IMG/VR virus record: IMGVR_UViG_3300047169_000009
Location: 1-28,959 of that record
Source: a virus
Direction: 5' to 3' (one strand)
DNA: 28,959 bases
Of the stretch, positions 6,611 to 14,528 are shown one piece after another. Under the pieces are notes generated by a model. That model saw only the letters and a program-made list of their open reading frames with translations. It made no database searches and was not told the DNA's origin. Position 1 is the first letter of the stretch; each line of letters begins with the position of its first letter. A program made the translations under genes and the position numbers.

Positions 6611-7145
6611 AGAGATGTTCCGGGCCAGGTGCGTGGGTATGGCTGATGATGCGCAGGGTCCGCATCTGGGCAATGTCGGTAAAGGTGAACAACTCAACCT
6701 CCATACCGTACGGTTTCACCTGACGACGGATGTCGGCGGCGATCTTGCTCTCGGGAGGTTCGTCAAGAAGCGGCCGAAACTCAATCAGGCGCACCTGCTT
6801 CAGAACGGCGCCCATGGCCGTGTCACGCAGCACGTCGTGCTGGTTGCTGATTTCGGTAAGGAATGGCCGCACATCAGAAATCCGGTACCGCACGATGCCC
6901 TGCACGACGACGGGCCTGTCGTCCTTAGTGGTGATGCTCTGAGGCTCCAAAGCAAGCGTGGTGAACACCGTATGCTCGCTCAGGTAGCTCTCGACCAGCG
7001 GCCAGCGCCAATGAAATCCCGGGTCCAATGTGCGGTGATACTTGCCGAATCGAAAAACGGCCGCGCGCTCATATTCGTAGACGACCACGAAAGGCTGCAA
7101 ATGCTCATGCAGCGACGTGACGATCTCTCTGATCCAATCAAACAT
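6603..7145 (-). CDS. SPFH/band 7 (stomatin-like) domain protein
   Basis: The protein has 180 residues. Residues 17-150 follow the SPFH core: VVVYEYERAAVFRFGKY, then LDPGFHWRWPLVE, TTKDDRPVVVQGIVRYRI and later KPYGMEVELFTFTDIAQ. This resembles the stomatin/HflK-HflC pattern. The N-terminal transmembrane helix of most stomatins and the long C-terminal coiled coil are missing. It may therefore associate with the membrane through a partner or through amphipathic segments. SPFH proteins organise membrane microdomains and regulate proteases such as FtsH. A phage copy two genes after a patatin gene is unusual. The role is unknown. Confidence 0.75.
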   Translation of the reverse strand: MFDWIREIVTSLHEHLQPFVVVYEYERAAVFRFGKYHRTLDPGFHWRWPLVESYLSEHTVFTTLALEPQSITTKDDRPVVVQGIVRYRISDVRPFLTEISNQHDVLRDTAMGAVLKQVRLIEFRPLLDEPPESKIAADIRRQVKPYGMEVELFTFTDIAQMRTLRIISHTHAPGPEHLYE

Positions 7146-7167
7146 TTTGTTCCCCGTGCTTTGAGTT

Positions 7168-7434
7168 TCAGTCGTACGGGATTGCCTTCAGTTCTATCTT
7201 TTCCTCCTCAATTTGGTCTGCAGGCATGACCCTGCGCAACACATCGACGACAAATGCCATGCGGACGTGCGAAACGTAGTGTTCGCCGTTTTTCAGGATT
7301 CCCTCGCCGCACCGCGCCGCGAGAAGCACTTCCTCGACGGCAAGATCGCCGCGCCCGCCCTTGCGGGTGAGGCTATTGACCAGTTCGTCTATGGTCATGT
7401 CCCCGCGCAGTTGCAGTACGCGCACGCGCCGCAT
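7168..7434 (-). CDS. Hypothetical protein between SPFH and patatin genes
   Basis: The protein has 88 residues. There is no signal or transmembrane segment. A short positively charged N-terminus is followed by a helix-rich middle with TIDELVNSLTRKGGRGDLAV and an acidic EEEKIELK near the end. AGGAG stands nine bases before the ATG and the gene follows the patatin stop by 12 bases. No family was recognised. Confidence 0.6.
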   Translation of the reverse strand: MRRVRVLQLRGDMTIDELVNSLTRKGGRGDLAVEEVLLAARCGEGILKNGEHYVSHVRMAFVVDVLRRVMPADQIEEEKIELKAIPYD

Positions 7435-7446
7435 GGCTCGCTCCTT

Positions 7447-8241
7447 CTATTTGCCGAGCTTCAGGATTTGCAAGTTCATCGCGTCGTAACCGGCCTGGAA
7501 CAGCGCGGCACGGGTGGCGGTCGGCAGGTTGCAGTCCAGAAACCCGGCGTTGCCGGCGTCAACCTTGATGATCTGCACGCCGAGCGCAGCGCCCAGGTGC
7601 ATTTCGGTGTCTTCGTTGGCTTCGATCAGCCGCGACAACATCGAGGCATCGCGCGCCAGCCTGGTGCTGACGTCGTACTTATCGGCTTCCATGACCTTCA
7701 CGCCGATGCGCGGTGTTCCGTCGATCGGCAGGTAGTCCACAGGGATGTTGGCGCACATTCCGCCGTCGTACAGGTAGCGGCCCTGATATCGAACCGGGTC
7801 CCATACTTTCGGCACCGCAGCGCTCGCGCGCGCGGCAAGCGCCATCGGTACATCTGGCGCGCTGGTCGGCGAAAAAACGAAAGCGCCCGTCGCTAGGTCC
7901 GTCGAAATGACCTGGATCGGTATCCGGGCGTTGCCCATTTTTCGGCGACCATAGGCGCGGTCCAACCAGCGGTAGAGCGCGTCGCCGCTGTCCAGTCCTT
8001 CAGCCCACATCAGGCGCAGCGGGTTGCGTGTCAGCAGACCGCTCATGGGCTCGTCAATTGACAGTTGCCGAATCTCCGAACCATCAAGACCGGCAGCTAC
8101 CGCGAGGCCCACAACGGAGCCGCCCGAGGTCGTGGCGAGGCTTTTGATGGCAATGCCCGCATCCATGACAGCGCACGCGGCGCCGCCATGGATGCACCCC
8201 AGGAACCCCGAGCCGGAGAACGCGAGGTGGACAGATTTCAC
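7447..8241 (-). CDS. Patatin-like phospholipase
   Basis: The protein has 264 residues. The patatin fold signature is present in order: an oxyanion-type glycine loop SGSGFLGCIHGG (9-20), the nucleophile elbow TTSGGS with Ser39, and the catalytic Asp159 in DGG (YLYDGGMCANIPVD). The first Gly of the usual GxSxG is replaced by Thr, so the motif reads TxSxG. No signal peptide is visible, so it would act from the cytoplasm or after lysis begins. It starts inside the stop of the Ala-rich gene as ATGA. Patatins hydrolyse membrane phospholipid acyl chains. In this phage it may aid lysis or disrupt membranes; bacterial patatins also serve in anti-phage systems. Function here is inference. Confidence 0.85.
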   Translation of the reverse strand: MKSVHLAFSGSGFLGCIHGGAACAVMDAGIAIKSLATTSGGSVVGLAVAAGLDGSEIRQLSIDEPMSGLLTRNPLRLMWAEGLDSGDALYRWLDRAYGRRKMGNARIPIQVISTDLATGAFVFSPTSAPDVPMALAARASAAVPKVWDPVRYQGRYLYDGGMCANIPVDYLPIDGTPRIGVKVMEADKYDVSTRLARDASMLSRLIEANEDTEMHLGAALGVQIIKVDAGNAGFLDCNLPTATRAALFQAGYDAMNLQILKLGK

Positions 8242-8489
8242 GCGGAAGCCTTGATGGCCGCAGCGTGCGAGGCGACAATGGCTTGGGCGGCAGTATTGAC
8301 CGCCGCCGTGGCCTGTTCCTCGCTGAAAACGCCCGACGCCTTGAGTGCTTCGACGGCGGCCACCAAAGCCTGAACGGCTGGCATGGCGGCGGCAAACTGC
8401 GGGTTGCTCGCGGCAAGCGCGGCCAGCACCAGCGGACCGACTTGGACGACGGTGGACTCGGCGATGCCGAGCATTTGAGCTACGTTCAT
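8238..8489 (-). CDS. Ala-rich small protein
   Basis: The protein has 83 residues, with more than a third Ala and many Val. It is predicted almost entirely helical, with hydrophobic stretches (VVQVGPLVLAALAAS; AVQALVAAVEAL). It might be a membrane-active or coiled protein, or a holin-like helper, but no family was recognised. The stop overlaps the patatin start as ATGA, so the two are probably co-translated. AAGGGAT precedes the ATG at 8489. The longer open frame reaching 9098 is antisense noise. Confidence 0.6.
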   Translation of the reverse strand: MNVAQMLGIAESTVVQVGPLVLAALAASNPQFAAAMPAVQALVAAVEALKASGVFSEEQATAAVNTAAQAIVASHAAAIKASA

Positions 8490-8527
8490 TTTTGAATCCC
8501 TTGGTGGATTGAGGGCGTGCGTGAGGA

Positions 8528-8974
8528 CTACGACTTGGTCGTCGAAGGCGCCAGGGCGGGTGTCGGGGTCTGGGCCTGAATTACGTCGAATGCCGCTTTG
8601 GCTGCCCCCAGGCCCAGGTTGATGTCCAACTTGGTCTGGTCCGGCAATTTCGTCGCGTTGACGATCAGCGGGAGCGCGGCCAGAATTCCCGGTATCGTGT
8701 TCAAATCCGACAACGCCACCGCCGTTGACCCCGAGCAAAGCGCCGCCTTGGCCGCCGACGCCTTGGTCAAGGAAGCCTGTGCGGTCGGTGTCAACTGGGC
8801 TTGTGCCGGCGTCAGAACGTCCAGGGCTGCGGTCAAAGCCGGACAAATGTCCGTCACAAGCTGCGCCGGGGTCTGAACCGCGCCGGTCACGCTGGAAATC
8901 GTCCCGCAGCCCGGCAAGAAGACGAAAAAAAAGCCGGCCGTAGCCAGCGTGATCGCGCTCAGTAGCTTTTTCAT
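8528..8974 (-). CDS. Putative lipoprotein
   Basis: The protein has 148 residues. A type II signal peptide (KK at 2-3, hydrophobic 5-20) ends in the lipobox LPGC with the modified Cys at 23. The mature part is Ala/Thr/Leu-rich with Pro-rich ends and two further Cys, and has no recognised domain. The start overlaps the holin-candidate stop as ATGA. Position after endolysin and holin would suit an outer-membrane spanin. However, it is longer than usual o-spanins and no i-spanin partner is evident, so it may instead be a lysogenic-conversion lipoprotein. Confidence 0.65.
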   Translation of the reverse strand: MKKLLSAITLATAGFFFVFLPGCGTISSVTGAVQTPAQLVTDICPALTAALDVLTPAQAQLTPTAQASLTKASAAKAALCSGSTAVALSDLNTIPGILAALPLIVNATKLPDQTKLDINLGLGAAKAAFDVIQAQTPTPALAPSTTKS

Positions 8975-9192
8975 TGCTTGGAAACTCCATCGGTTGTGGA
9001 ACGAAACGGAGCCAGCGACTGCTGCGCTGCCTCCTTGGGGTCAATGAGAACGGCGTGCGCGACGCCCAGGCCAAACAGCGCGGCCTTGATCGACGCAATC
9101 AGGTCCGGGTCCGGGTGACCGGTCAGCACCAGCGCAGCCCAAAGGCCGAACAAAAGTGCGGCTGCAACGTATCGGATCGTGCTTTGGTTCAT
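8971..9192 (-). CDS. Holin candidate (small membrane protein)
   Basis: The protein has 73 residues. One strong transmembrane helix spans about 8-25 (YVAAALLFGLWAALVLTG), and a weaker apolar segment spans about 35-50 (IKAALFGLGVAHAVLI). The charged C-terminal tail is cytoplasmic by charge. Both its start and stop overlap neighbours as ATGA, placing it directly after the endolysin. Size, topology and position fit a class II holin. No specific holin family was recognised. Confidence 0.6.
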   Translation of the reverse strand: MNQSTIRYVAAALLFGLWAALVLTGHPDPDLIASIKAALFGLGVAHAVLIDPKEAAQQSLAPFRSTTDGVSKQ

Positions 9193-9656
9193 GCTTCTTG
9201 CTCCTGGTCGTACTGGGAAAGGTTGTGTTCGCGCATGATTGCGATGAGCTTCGCGGCGTAGTTCGGATCGGTCGCGTAGCCGGCCGCTTGCACCGCTTCT
9301 GCGAATGACTCGCCGCTTTGGCAGAGGAATGCCGTCGCGTACCGCGGGTTTGTCTGCAGGAAAGTTGCGTGGTCGTCAAAGCATTCCTGCCAATCGCCGT
9401 ACTGGCGCCACGTTGCGGGAACGAACTGCCATATGCCGCCCAGGAATTCACGGGTGCGCATCTCAAGAGTCGGGCCCGTCCAGGAACGGTCCGCCTTGAC
9501 GCCGAAAAGATTGCACGCCTGCGCGGCAAGCTGGGACGATCCCCAGCCGGACTCGAGCGCGGCTTCTGCGATGGTGAAGCTGGCCGGGATGCCGGTTTTC
9601 TGCGAAGACGCCTGCGCGGCAGGTGCGACTGCGGCGATGAAGTCGGTCGGCGTCAT
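9189..9656 (-). CDS. Endolysin: glucosaminidase (GH73, FlgJ-like)
   Basis: The protein has 155 residues and is a single catalytic domain. The region FTIAEAALESGWGSSQLA (27-44), with the probable catalytic Glu35, followed by ACNLFGVKAD and later FDDHATFL and AVQAAGYATDPNYAAKL, is the conserved pattern of FlgJ/GH73 beta-N-acetylglucosaminidases. It cuts the glycan backbone of peptidoglycan. There is no signal peptide or cell-wall-binding domain, so it needs a holin. The ATG at 9656 overlaps the upstream stop as ATGA, which rules out the longer frame from 9683. Confidence 0.85.
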   Translation of the reverse strand: MTPTDFIAAVAPAAQASSQKTGIPASFTIAEAALESGWGSSQLAAQACNLFGVKADRSWTGPTLEMRTREFLGGIWQFVPATWRQYGDWQECFDDHATFLQTNPRYATAFLCQSGESFAEAVQAAGYATDPNYAAKLIAIMREHNLSQYDQEQEA

Positions 9657-10615
9657 AAGGTCACCCGCGCCGAAAGGTTCCACGCGCCGCCGTGGTAGAA
9701 AGTCGGGAGCATCGCTTGCGGCGCCCAGGGCGCATACGGGCCGCTGGCGTCATCCGTGCGTTTGGTGAGCGCCAGCGACCAATGCCCGAGGTGCAATCCG
9801 CACCCGGCGATTCCGCCGAGCCGCACGCGAGCGGCCAGGCTGCCGGCGTTCGCGCCATTCGTATTGACTTGGAACTGCGGCAGGTATGCCCAGGCCCCTA
9901 CCTCCACAAAGGCCGGCCCGATGTACGGCTGCAAAGTGGCGTACATGCCCTGCAACCGCCCGGAAGTGTCCATGGTCGCCCGCGCGCAGTTGGCGCCCGC
10001 ATAGCACCCGTGCGTGGCCTCCTCATAGCTCGGATCATTGGCAAGGACCGTTGCGTACGAATGCGCCGTGCCCATCTGCTCATAGCCGGCTCGCCAGCGC
10101 ACGGACGGCAACAGGTCGCCCATTAAGCCTATGGACACGGACGCCGACCGCAAGTCAAAGGTGTGCGGGTATCCCTGCTCCCAGTAAATTTCGTTGGGCT
10201 GGTGTCCGAAAACCGTTTCGCCGGCGCCGACCTCAATTTCGGCTCCTTTGGCGGGCGCAATGCCGAAGTGGTACAGGATCAGAGCGGCGCCGACGACGCC
10301 GAGCATAGTCAGCACTTGGCGGAACCACTCCCGGCGGCGCTCCTTGTTCTCATCTACCGCGGCCTTCAAGTCCGAAATTTGCCGATCTTTTTCGGACATT
10401 TCGAATTTGTCTTGACGCGCATCAAGCGCATCTTGTCGGGCGAACAGCCTTTTAATCGTTTCGCGGTCCTGCGCGCGTTCGGTTTCCGATTGAACGAGTT
10501 GGCGCATGTCCCCAGCCAGCGAGGAAATCGCCCGCTCCATTTTTTCCACCACGCTCTTGAGTGAATCCACGACACCCTCCACGCGGGTCAGCCGGTCCGG
10601 TTGATCGCTATTCAT
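9653..10615 (-). CDS. Coiled-coil / TM / outer-membrane-barrel-like protein
   Basis: The protein has 320 residues. Residues 1-95 are charged and coiled-coil-like. Residues 98-117 form one transmembrane helix (QVLTMLGVVGAALILYHFG), directly followed by an AKGA segment resembling a signal-peptidase site. From 124 to the end, the chain has the alternating, aromatic- and Gly-rich pattern of an outer-membrane beta barrel, with VEVGAWAYLPQFQV-type strands and the end LSARVTL. GAGGAC precedes ATG 10615. The domain combination is unusual. Without the first half the protein would look like an ordinary exported barrel, so the N-terminus may be an added anchor or a very long leader. It sits directly upstream of the endolysin. 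Confidence 0.65.
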   Translation of the reverse strand: MNSDQPDRLTRVEGVVDSLKSVVEKMERAISSLAGDMRQLVQSETERAQDRETIKRLFARQDALDARQDKFEMSEKDRQISDLKAAVDENKERRREWFRQVLTMLGVVGAALILYHFGIAPAKGAEIEVGAGETVFGHQPNEIYWEQGYPHTFDLRSASVSIGLMGDLLPSVRWRAGYEQMGTAHSYATVLANDPSYEEATHGCYAGANCARATMDTSGRLQGMYATLQPYIGPAFVEVGAWAYLPQFQVNTNGANAGSLAARVRLGGIAGCGLHLGHWSLALTKRTDDASGPYAPWAPQAMLPTFYHGGAWNLSARVTL

Positions 10616-10635
10616 GCTTCGTCCTCTGTTGGAAT

Positions 10636-10658
10636 GAAAAAGCCGCCCGTAGGCGGCT
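10636..10658 (-). terminator. Rho-independent terminator
   Basis: On the minus strand, a 7-bp AGCCGCC/GGCGGCT stem with a UACG tetraloop is followed by UUUUC. It ends the transcript of the four-cysteine gene and precedes the barrel gene. It is nearly identical to the terminator at 20804-20827. Confidence 0.85.
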
Positions 10659-10676
10659 GCTTTCTCGCGCGATCGG

Positions 10677-11042
10677 CTAATTGCCGTTGATGAGCTTGGG
10701 GTCTGGCGGGCGTGAGGCAATGGCGCCGAAGTTGATGCGCGCCGATTCAATCAAAGCGCCAGCAATGTTTCGGGTACCTGTCACTGACTCATTGCGGAAC
10801 GACTCAATGGCAGCGCCGGTTTCTCGATTCACTTTCGTGTTCTCGATCATCAGCATTGGCGTCCAAGCAAAAGAGCAGTCCTGCGCGTCAATGTCCGCGC
10901 CGGTCTGAGGGTGCTTTCCGCGAACTGTGATCCAGAAACGACAAGCCACCGTTTCCGGCTTTCCATCGGCACCGATGCGAGCCGTTCCGTCTTTTATGCA
11001 CTCGCCGCCCATGAGCGGGCACAGGATGATTTTTTCGGCCAT
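10677..11042 (-). CDS. Conserved phage protein with four cysteines
   Basis: The protein has 121 residues. Cys8, Cys15, Cys34 and Cys56 occur in CPLMGGEC, ACRFWITVRG and QDCSFAW, with a characteristic GKHPQTG and later RETGAAIESFRNE. I recall this arrangement in hypothetical proteins of other tailed phages, without a function. The four Cys could hold a zinc ion or an iron-sulfur cluster, which is inference. It begins three bases after the fibre stop and ends just before a terminator. Confidence 0.6.
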   Translation of the reverse strand: MAEKIILCPLMGGECIKDGTARIGADGKPETVACRFWITVRGKHPQTGADIDAQDCSFAWTPMLMIENTKVNRETGAAIESFRNESVTGTRNIAGALIESARINFGAIASRPPDPKLINGN

Positions 11043-11045
11043 GGA

Positions 11046-12197
11046 TTAGTTCTTCTGAGCGACGATGAAGTCGTTGTAAAGAACACCGTTCGTGAGAGGG
11101 TGAGTGTGGGAACCGCCGCCGCCGGTATTGGCGTTGACGGTGGTCGTGATGTTGGCATTGCCGATACTGCTAAATAGGCCGCTGCTGATCGTCGCCACTC
11201 CGGTTCCACCACTTCCCGAAGATCCATTGGCCATCGGCAAACCGTGCGTGTGTCCCGAGTCCGTCGAAGTCGCCGTGTGGGTGTGCGCCGGGATCTCCGC
11301 GGTCGTCAGCGTATGCGCGCCGGTCGCCGTCAATCCGTTCCATGTCGTGAACGCCTGCGAGCCGCCAGCTCCAACGGTGCCGGTCGTGAAGCGCATCACG
11401 GAATCGTTCTGCAGCGTCGTGTCCTTCGTCCAACCGGTAGGCGCCGCAGATTGCTGGAATGCGAGTCGCGTGCCGCTGGGCAAAAGCGCCGCAACTGCGG
11501 CAGCCGAACCGCTGACGGTCTGGTACGGACCCTGCGTGATGAACGGCGCACCGCTGTACTGCGCGATGTTCCCGGAAACGATGGTCGTCTGCCCGTAGGC
11601 AACCGTAACAACCCAAAGGCCCAGCCATCCCGAAGATGGCGACGGCGTCGTCTGGGTACCGGTCGCCGCAGCAACCCCAGGAACTATCTGATACGAAACG
11701 ACTCCGTCGCGGAAGGTGTTGGACGTGGTGCCGCTGTTGCTTGGGCCTGACCAAGGCACTGCAGGATTGGTCGAGTTGTAGAACTGCAGAACGACCGGTG
11801 TCGTCCCGGTCGTCGGGTCGACGCTCAGGTCCAGGTCGGCGTACTGGGCCTCGATCAGGTAATTGATCGACTGGCCTGCCGTGCCTGGCGCAGAGAAATT
11901 CGTCGTGGTGTACGACCCGAGCTGGATTCCCTGCTTCAGGATGTTGTACGCCGTATTGGCGGGCAGCGTGCCGCATGTCGTCGCCTCAATAGGCGCCAAC
12001 TGGTAAATCTCGCCAGCGCCGATCTGGACCGCCATGCTGGCGGGGCCTGTAGGCGTGCAAGCAAGGCCGTTGACGACGCCAGCGGTTCCGAAAATGGCCG
12101 CGCAGACCTTGGCGAGGCCGATCATCGCGTTTTGCGCGTCGGCGGAATCAATCCACTCGTATACCTGGGAACCGACGAAAGTTTGTGATCGACGCAT
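11046..12197 (-). CDS. Tail fibre with collar-type C-terminal domain
   Basis: The protein has 383 residues. The N-terminal part (about 1-180) is a beta-rich base. The C-terminal part has the tail-collar/short-fibre pattern: LAFQQSAAPTGWTKDT (about 249-264), SVMRFTTG, IPAHTHTATSTDSGHTHGLP with clustered His-x-His pairs, and a final SHTHPLTNG. In T4-type fibres such HxH pairs bind metal in the receptor-binding tip. The gene follows the I-like gene and a terminator, and is the only fibre downstream of the baseplate genes. It is a likely receptor-binding protein distinct from the polysaccharide-active proteins upstream of the sheath. Confidence 0.75.
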   Translation of the reverse strand: MRRSQTFVGSQVYEWIDSADAQNAMIGLAKVCAAIFGTAGVVNGLACTPTGPASMAVQIGAGEIYQLAPIEATTCGTLPANTAYNILKQGIQLGSYTTTNFSAPGTAGQSINYLIEAQYADLDLSVDPTTGTTPVVLQFYNSTNPAVPWSGPSNSGTTSNTFRDGVVSYQIVPGVAAATGTQTTPSPSSGWLGLWVVTVAYGQTTIVSGNIAQYSGAPFITQGPYQTVSGSAAAVAALLPSGTRLAFQQSAAPTGWTKDTTLQNDSVMRFTTGTVGAGGSQAFTTWNGLTATGAHTLTTAEIPAHTHTATSTDSGHTHGLPMANGSSGSGGTGVATISSGLFSSIGNANITTTVNANTGGGGSHTHPLTNGVLYNDFIVAQKN

Positions 12198-12206
12198 TGA
12201 TGCCCC

Positions 12207-12234
12207 AAAAAGAAAAGGGCGCCGATTGGCGCCC
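12207..12234 (-). terminator. Rho-independent terminator
   Basis: GGGCGCC (12217-12223) pairs with GGCGCCC (12228-12234) around a 4-base loop. On the minus strand the stem is followed by UUUUCUUUUU. It lies after the tail protein I gene and before the fibre gene, whose start is only 10 bases downstream. The fibre therefore needs read-through or antitermination. Confidence 0.85.
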
Positions 12235-12255
12235 AGGATTGCGGAGGAAGATTGC

Positions 12256-12948
12256 CTAGTGGTTCGTGAGCGCCACGCCGATGTTCGTTGCCAGCGGCCT
12301 TGTCGCGTTGATTACCGAGTACACATCGCCGTCGGTCGCGGCCTGGGTCTCTGCGGCTAGGTTGCCGAAGTACCCCTGCGATAGTGGCGTGTGAAATGCG
12401 CTTGTCGCGGCGGCATCGAAATAGGCCGACCCGGGTTCAACAAGCACCCGTGGTATCGGGCGCAGCACCGTGATGAGCGCGCTGTATGGTGCAGCGATAG
12501 ACCCGAATCGAGCAACGCGGAAAAAGCTGTTGGCCCCCTGGTTCTTACCCAGGCAACCGCTATCCAGAGGACGGGACGGCTCAAATATCACTGGGGCGCG
12601 GCCAGTCAAGGCGGTGAGCGCTTGTTGCATCGCCGGTCGAGTTGCGCGCCGTAGCAAGAACTCGGCTTGGACGCGGGAAATGTATCCGGCATCCGATTCG
12701 CCCGTGTTGCGCGGCAGGCTCGTGCCGAAAAAGTCGGCCGCCCACATATCTACCCAGCCGTCGGTCGATGTCTGCAGCCTGGTCTGGGCCTGGAAATACA
12801 CGATCAAGGCGTACATCAGCGACATAGCCGAGGCGATGCCATTTAGGACGCCATTGATGACGGGTACGCTTGAAAAGTCCCCGAACCAGCGGCGTGGCAG
12901 GTACGACTGAAGCCGCGCGACGATGTCGCTTTGCGATCCGACTGACAT
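12256..12948 (-). CDS. Tail protein I-like baseplate protein
   Basis: The protein has 230 residues. It contains RLQSYLPRRWF near the start, a GWVDMWAADFFG segment, and RVQAEFLLRRATRPAMQQALTALTG (about 91-115). These resemble baseplate wedge proteins encoded just after baseplate J. The rest is weakly conserved. Assignment rests mainly on position directly after J (three bases between) and before the fibre. In Mu the equivalent is gp48 and in P2 it is gpI, which helps join fibres to the baseplate. Confidence 0.55.
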   Translation of the reverse strand: MSVGSQSDIVARLQSYLPRRWFGDFSSVPVINGVLNGIASAMSLMYALIVYFQAQTRLQTSTDGWVDMWAADFFGTSLPRNTGESDAGYISRVQAEFLLRRATRPAMQQALTALTGRAPVIFEPSRPLDSGCLGKNQGANSFFRVARFGSIAAPYSALITVLRPIPRVLVEPGSAYFDAAATSAFHTPLSQGYFGNLAAETQAATDGDVYSVINATRPLATNIGVALTNH

Positions 12949-12951
12949 GGC

Positions 12952-14112
12952 TCAGGTGACCGTGATCGTGCCGACCGTGAAAGCCTGCTCGCCGGTAACC
13001 GTCAGGTCTGCCGTTCCACCGTTGAGGGTGATACTGGTCACGTTCGTGACGCCGAGAACCGCGTAGGCGATGGACGACAGGATCGAGTACGGCAGCACGC
13101 CGCCCGATGATGTCACCTGCAGGCTCTTGATGTACGTCGTGAGCGCGGCGATCACCGCCGTCACGACCGCGGAGTGCGTGTATCCGGTGCCAGTCGTCAA
13201 GGACATGGCGATGTTCACCGCCAGCGGTGTCGGCGCAAAAACACCGAAAGTAACAGTGAGCGGCCGCGCCGCCTCAATGGCGGTTCCAGCGTTCGCCAGT
13301 TCTGTCGAGTTTGCCGTGCCGGTGCCGTCATTGACGATGGCCGTGAAGTAGCCGTATTGCGTGGCGCCGCTGTAGAGTTTGTTCTCGATGATGATTCCGG
13401 TCATCCCCGGTTGGACGCCAGCGATGGCGTTCTGCACAGCGACCAGCGTGGCGCCTTCCAAGCTGGCGATATAGGTCACGAATCGCGCGCGCGCAGCGGT
13501 ATCGGTTTCAGCATTTACGCCACTGGTGGCCGCCGCAGCGTTGTTCACGTAATCGACACCGGCGATGCTCGAGCCGGAGAGGTTAATCGTATTGGCCTGG
13601 ACATTTCCAACGGTGCCAACCAGAGGGGAAAGAACGCCCTGCATGAGCTGCGCGCATTGGACGGTAACGTTGATCGAAGTGGTTCCCGCCGGCAAAACGT
13701 AGGCGCCGAGCGTTGCGTTCCAGTTGCCATTTGTGGTGTCGGCGATGACCTGAAATATGACAGAGCCGTCCTGCGACTGGACGATGGCCCCGGGATAGAT
13801 GAGCGCCTGAGCCGTGGCCGTGTACCGCCCGAAAGTCTCCTGCATGGTCGCCGCAGCTCCCGGCAAACGGGTGAAGCCAAACTGTGCAAACCATGAATCC
13901 AGGTCCGTGCCATTGGAAGTCGAAGCCCTGGTCAGTGCGGCCACTTGAAGGGCCAGCCCCTGCAACCAGAGCGCCACATAGGCCACGGCCTCGTCAATGG
14001 CCCGCAGGATTGAGCCGATCGTGAAATCGACCAAGCTGCTGCAGGCGCCCTGGACGGCCCCGGCGAAGTTGGAGACCAGCGACGAGAAGGACTGGGTGTT
14101 GAAAGTCGCCAT
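12952..14112 (-). CDS. Baseplate J-like protein
   Basis: The protein has 386 residues. An N-terminal helical region with the pattern GSILRAIDEAVAYVALWLQ is followed by GTDLDSWFAQFGFTRLPGA and then YPGAIVQSQDGSVIFQVIAD. The next conserved block is AETDTAARARFVTYIASL, followed by a beta-rich C-terminus. This is the Baseplate_J family (Mu gp47, P2 gpJ), a wedge component that connects hub and periphery and moves during sheath contraction. Length is near the family average. It lies six bases after the gp25-like stop. Confidence 0.88.
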   Translation of the reverse strand: MATFNTQSFSSLVSNFAGAVQGACSSLVDFTIGSILRAIDEAVAYVALWLQGLALQVAALTRASTSNGTDLDSWFAQFGFTRLPGAAATMQETFGRYTATAQALIYPGAIVQSQDGSVIFQVIADTTNGNWNATLGAYVLPAGTTSINVTVQCAQLMQGVLSPLVGTVGNVQANTINLSGSSIAGVDYVNNAAAATSGVNAETDTAARARFVTYIASLEGATLVAVQNAIAGVQPGMTGIIIENKLYSGATQYGYFTAIVNDGTGTANSTELANAGTAIEAARPLTVTFGVFAPTPLAVNIAMSLTTGTGYTHSAVVTAVIAALTTYIKSLQVTSSGGVLPYSILSSIAYAVLGVTNVTSITLNGGTADLTVTGEQAFTVGTITVT

Positions 14113-14118
14113 GGGTGC

Positions 14119-14520
14119 CTATTTCGTGATGTCGAATTGCAAGAACTGCTGTTTCGCGGTGTTGGCGTCGGTGTACTGGATTGCCGCGCTCAGGCCGTTG
14201 TAGAGCGGCGTCAGCGTGACGTTCGGGGCCGGGCTGGGCGCCACCGCAGATTCCTGAAGCATCTGTCCGACGATGAGGGCCTTGGTTGCCTGCAAGGATT
14301 GCGGAGATCCCACTTTGCGGCCAACGCCGGCGCCGTAGGTCTGGTGCGCGAGGTTGTCGCCGGTGGCGATCACATTCCCAGCGATGTCCAGCAGTTGCGG
14401 GTTGGTCATCAATCTCCGGTAGACGCGCTGCAGGCCGGTCAATGAAATGTCGGCAAGCGCGAGGTCGCCGGACGGCGATACGGCGATGTCGCCGCCCCAG
14501 TAGTGCGATATGTCGGCCAT
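14119..14520 (-). CDS. gp25/gpW-like baseplate wedge protein
   Basis: The protein has 133 residues. The small-wedge position between spike V and baseplate J is that of Mu gp46/P2 gpW. The sequence opens with HYWGGDIAVSPSGDLALAD, which resembles the N-terminal strand pair of these proteins. It continues with LQRVYRRLMTNP and a helical core before the beta-rich end. GAGGT precedes ATG 14520. Identification is mostly by position and shape; sequence similarity to gp25 is weak by eye. Confidence 0.65.
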   Translation of the reverse strand: MADISHYWGGDIAVSPSGDLALADISLTGLQRVYRRLMTNPQLLDIAGNVIATGDNLAHQTYGAGVGRKVGSPQSLQATKALIVGQMLQESAVAPSPAPNVTLTPLYNGLSAAIQYTDANTAKQQFLQFDITK

Positions 14521-14528
14521 GGCTTACC

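Noticed and set aside
7213-7896. Plus-strand ORF opposite the patatin gene
   Set aside because: Antisense to the catalytic Asp159 region of the patatin; no recognisable protein and no start signal.
8490-9098. N-terminal extension of the Ala-rich gene
   Set aside because: It runs across the lipoprotein and holin genes in another frame; ATG 8489 has its own ribosome binding site.
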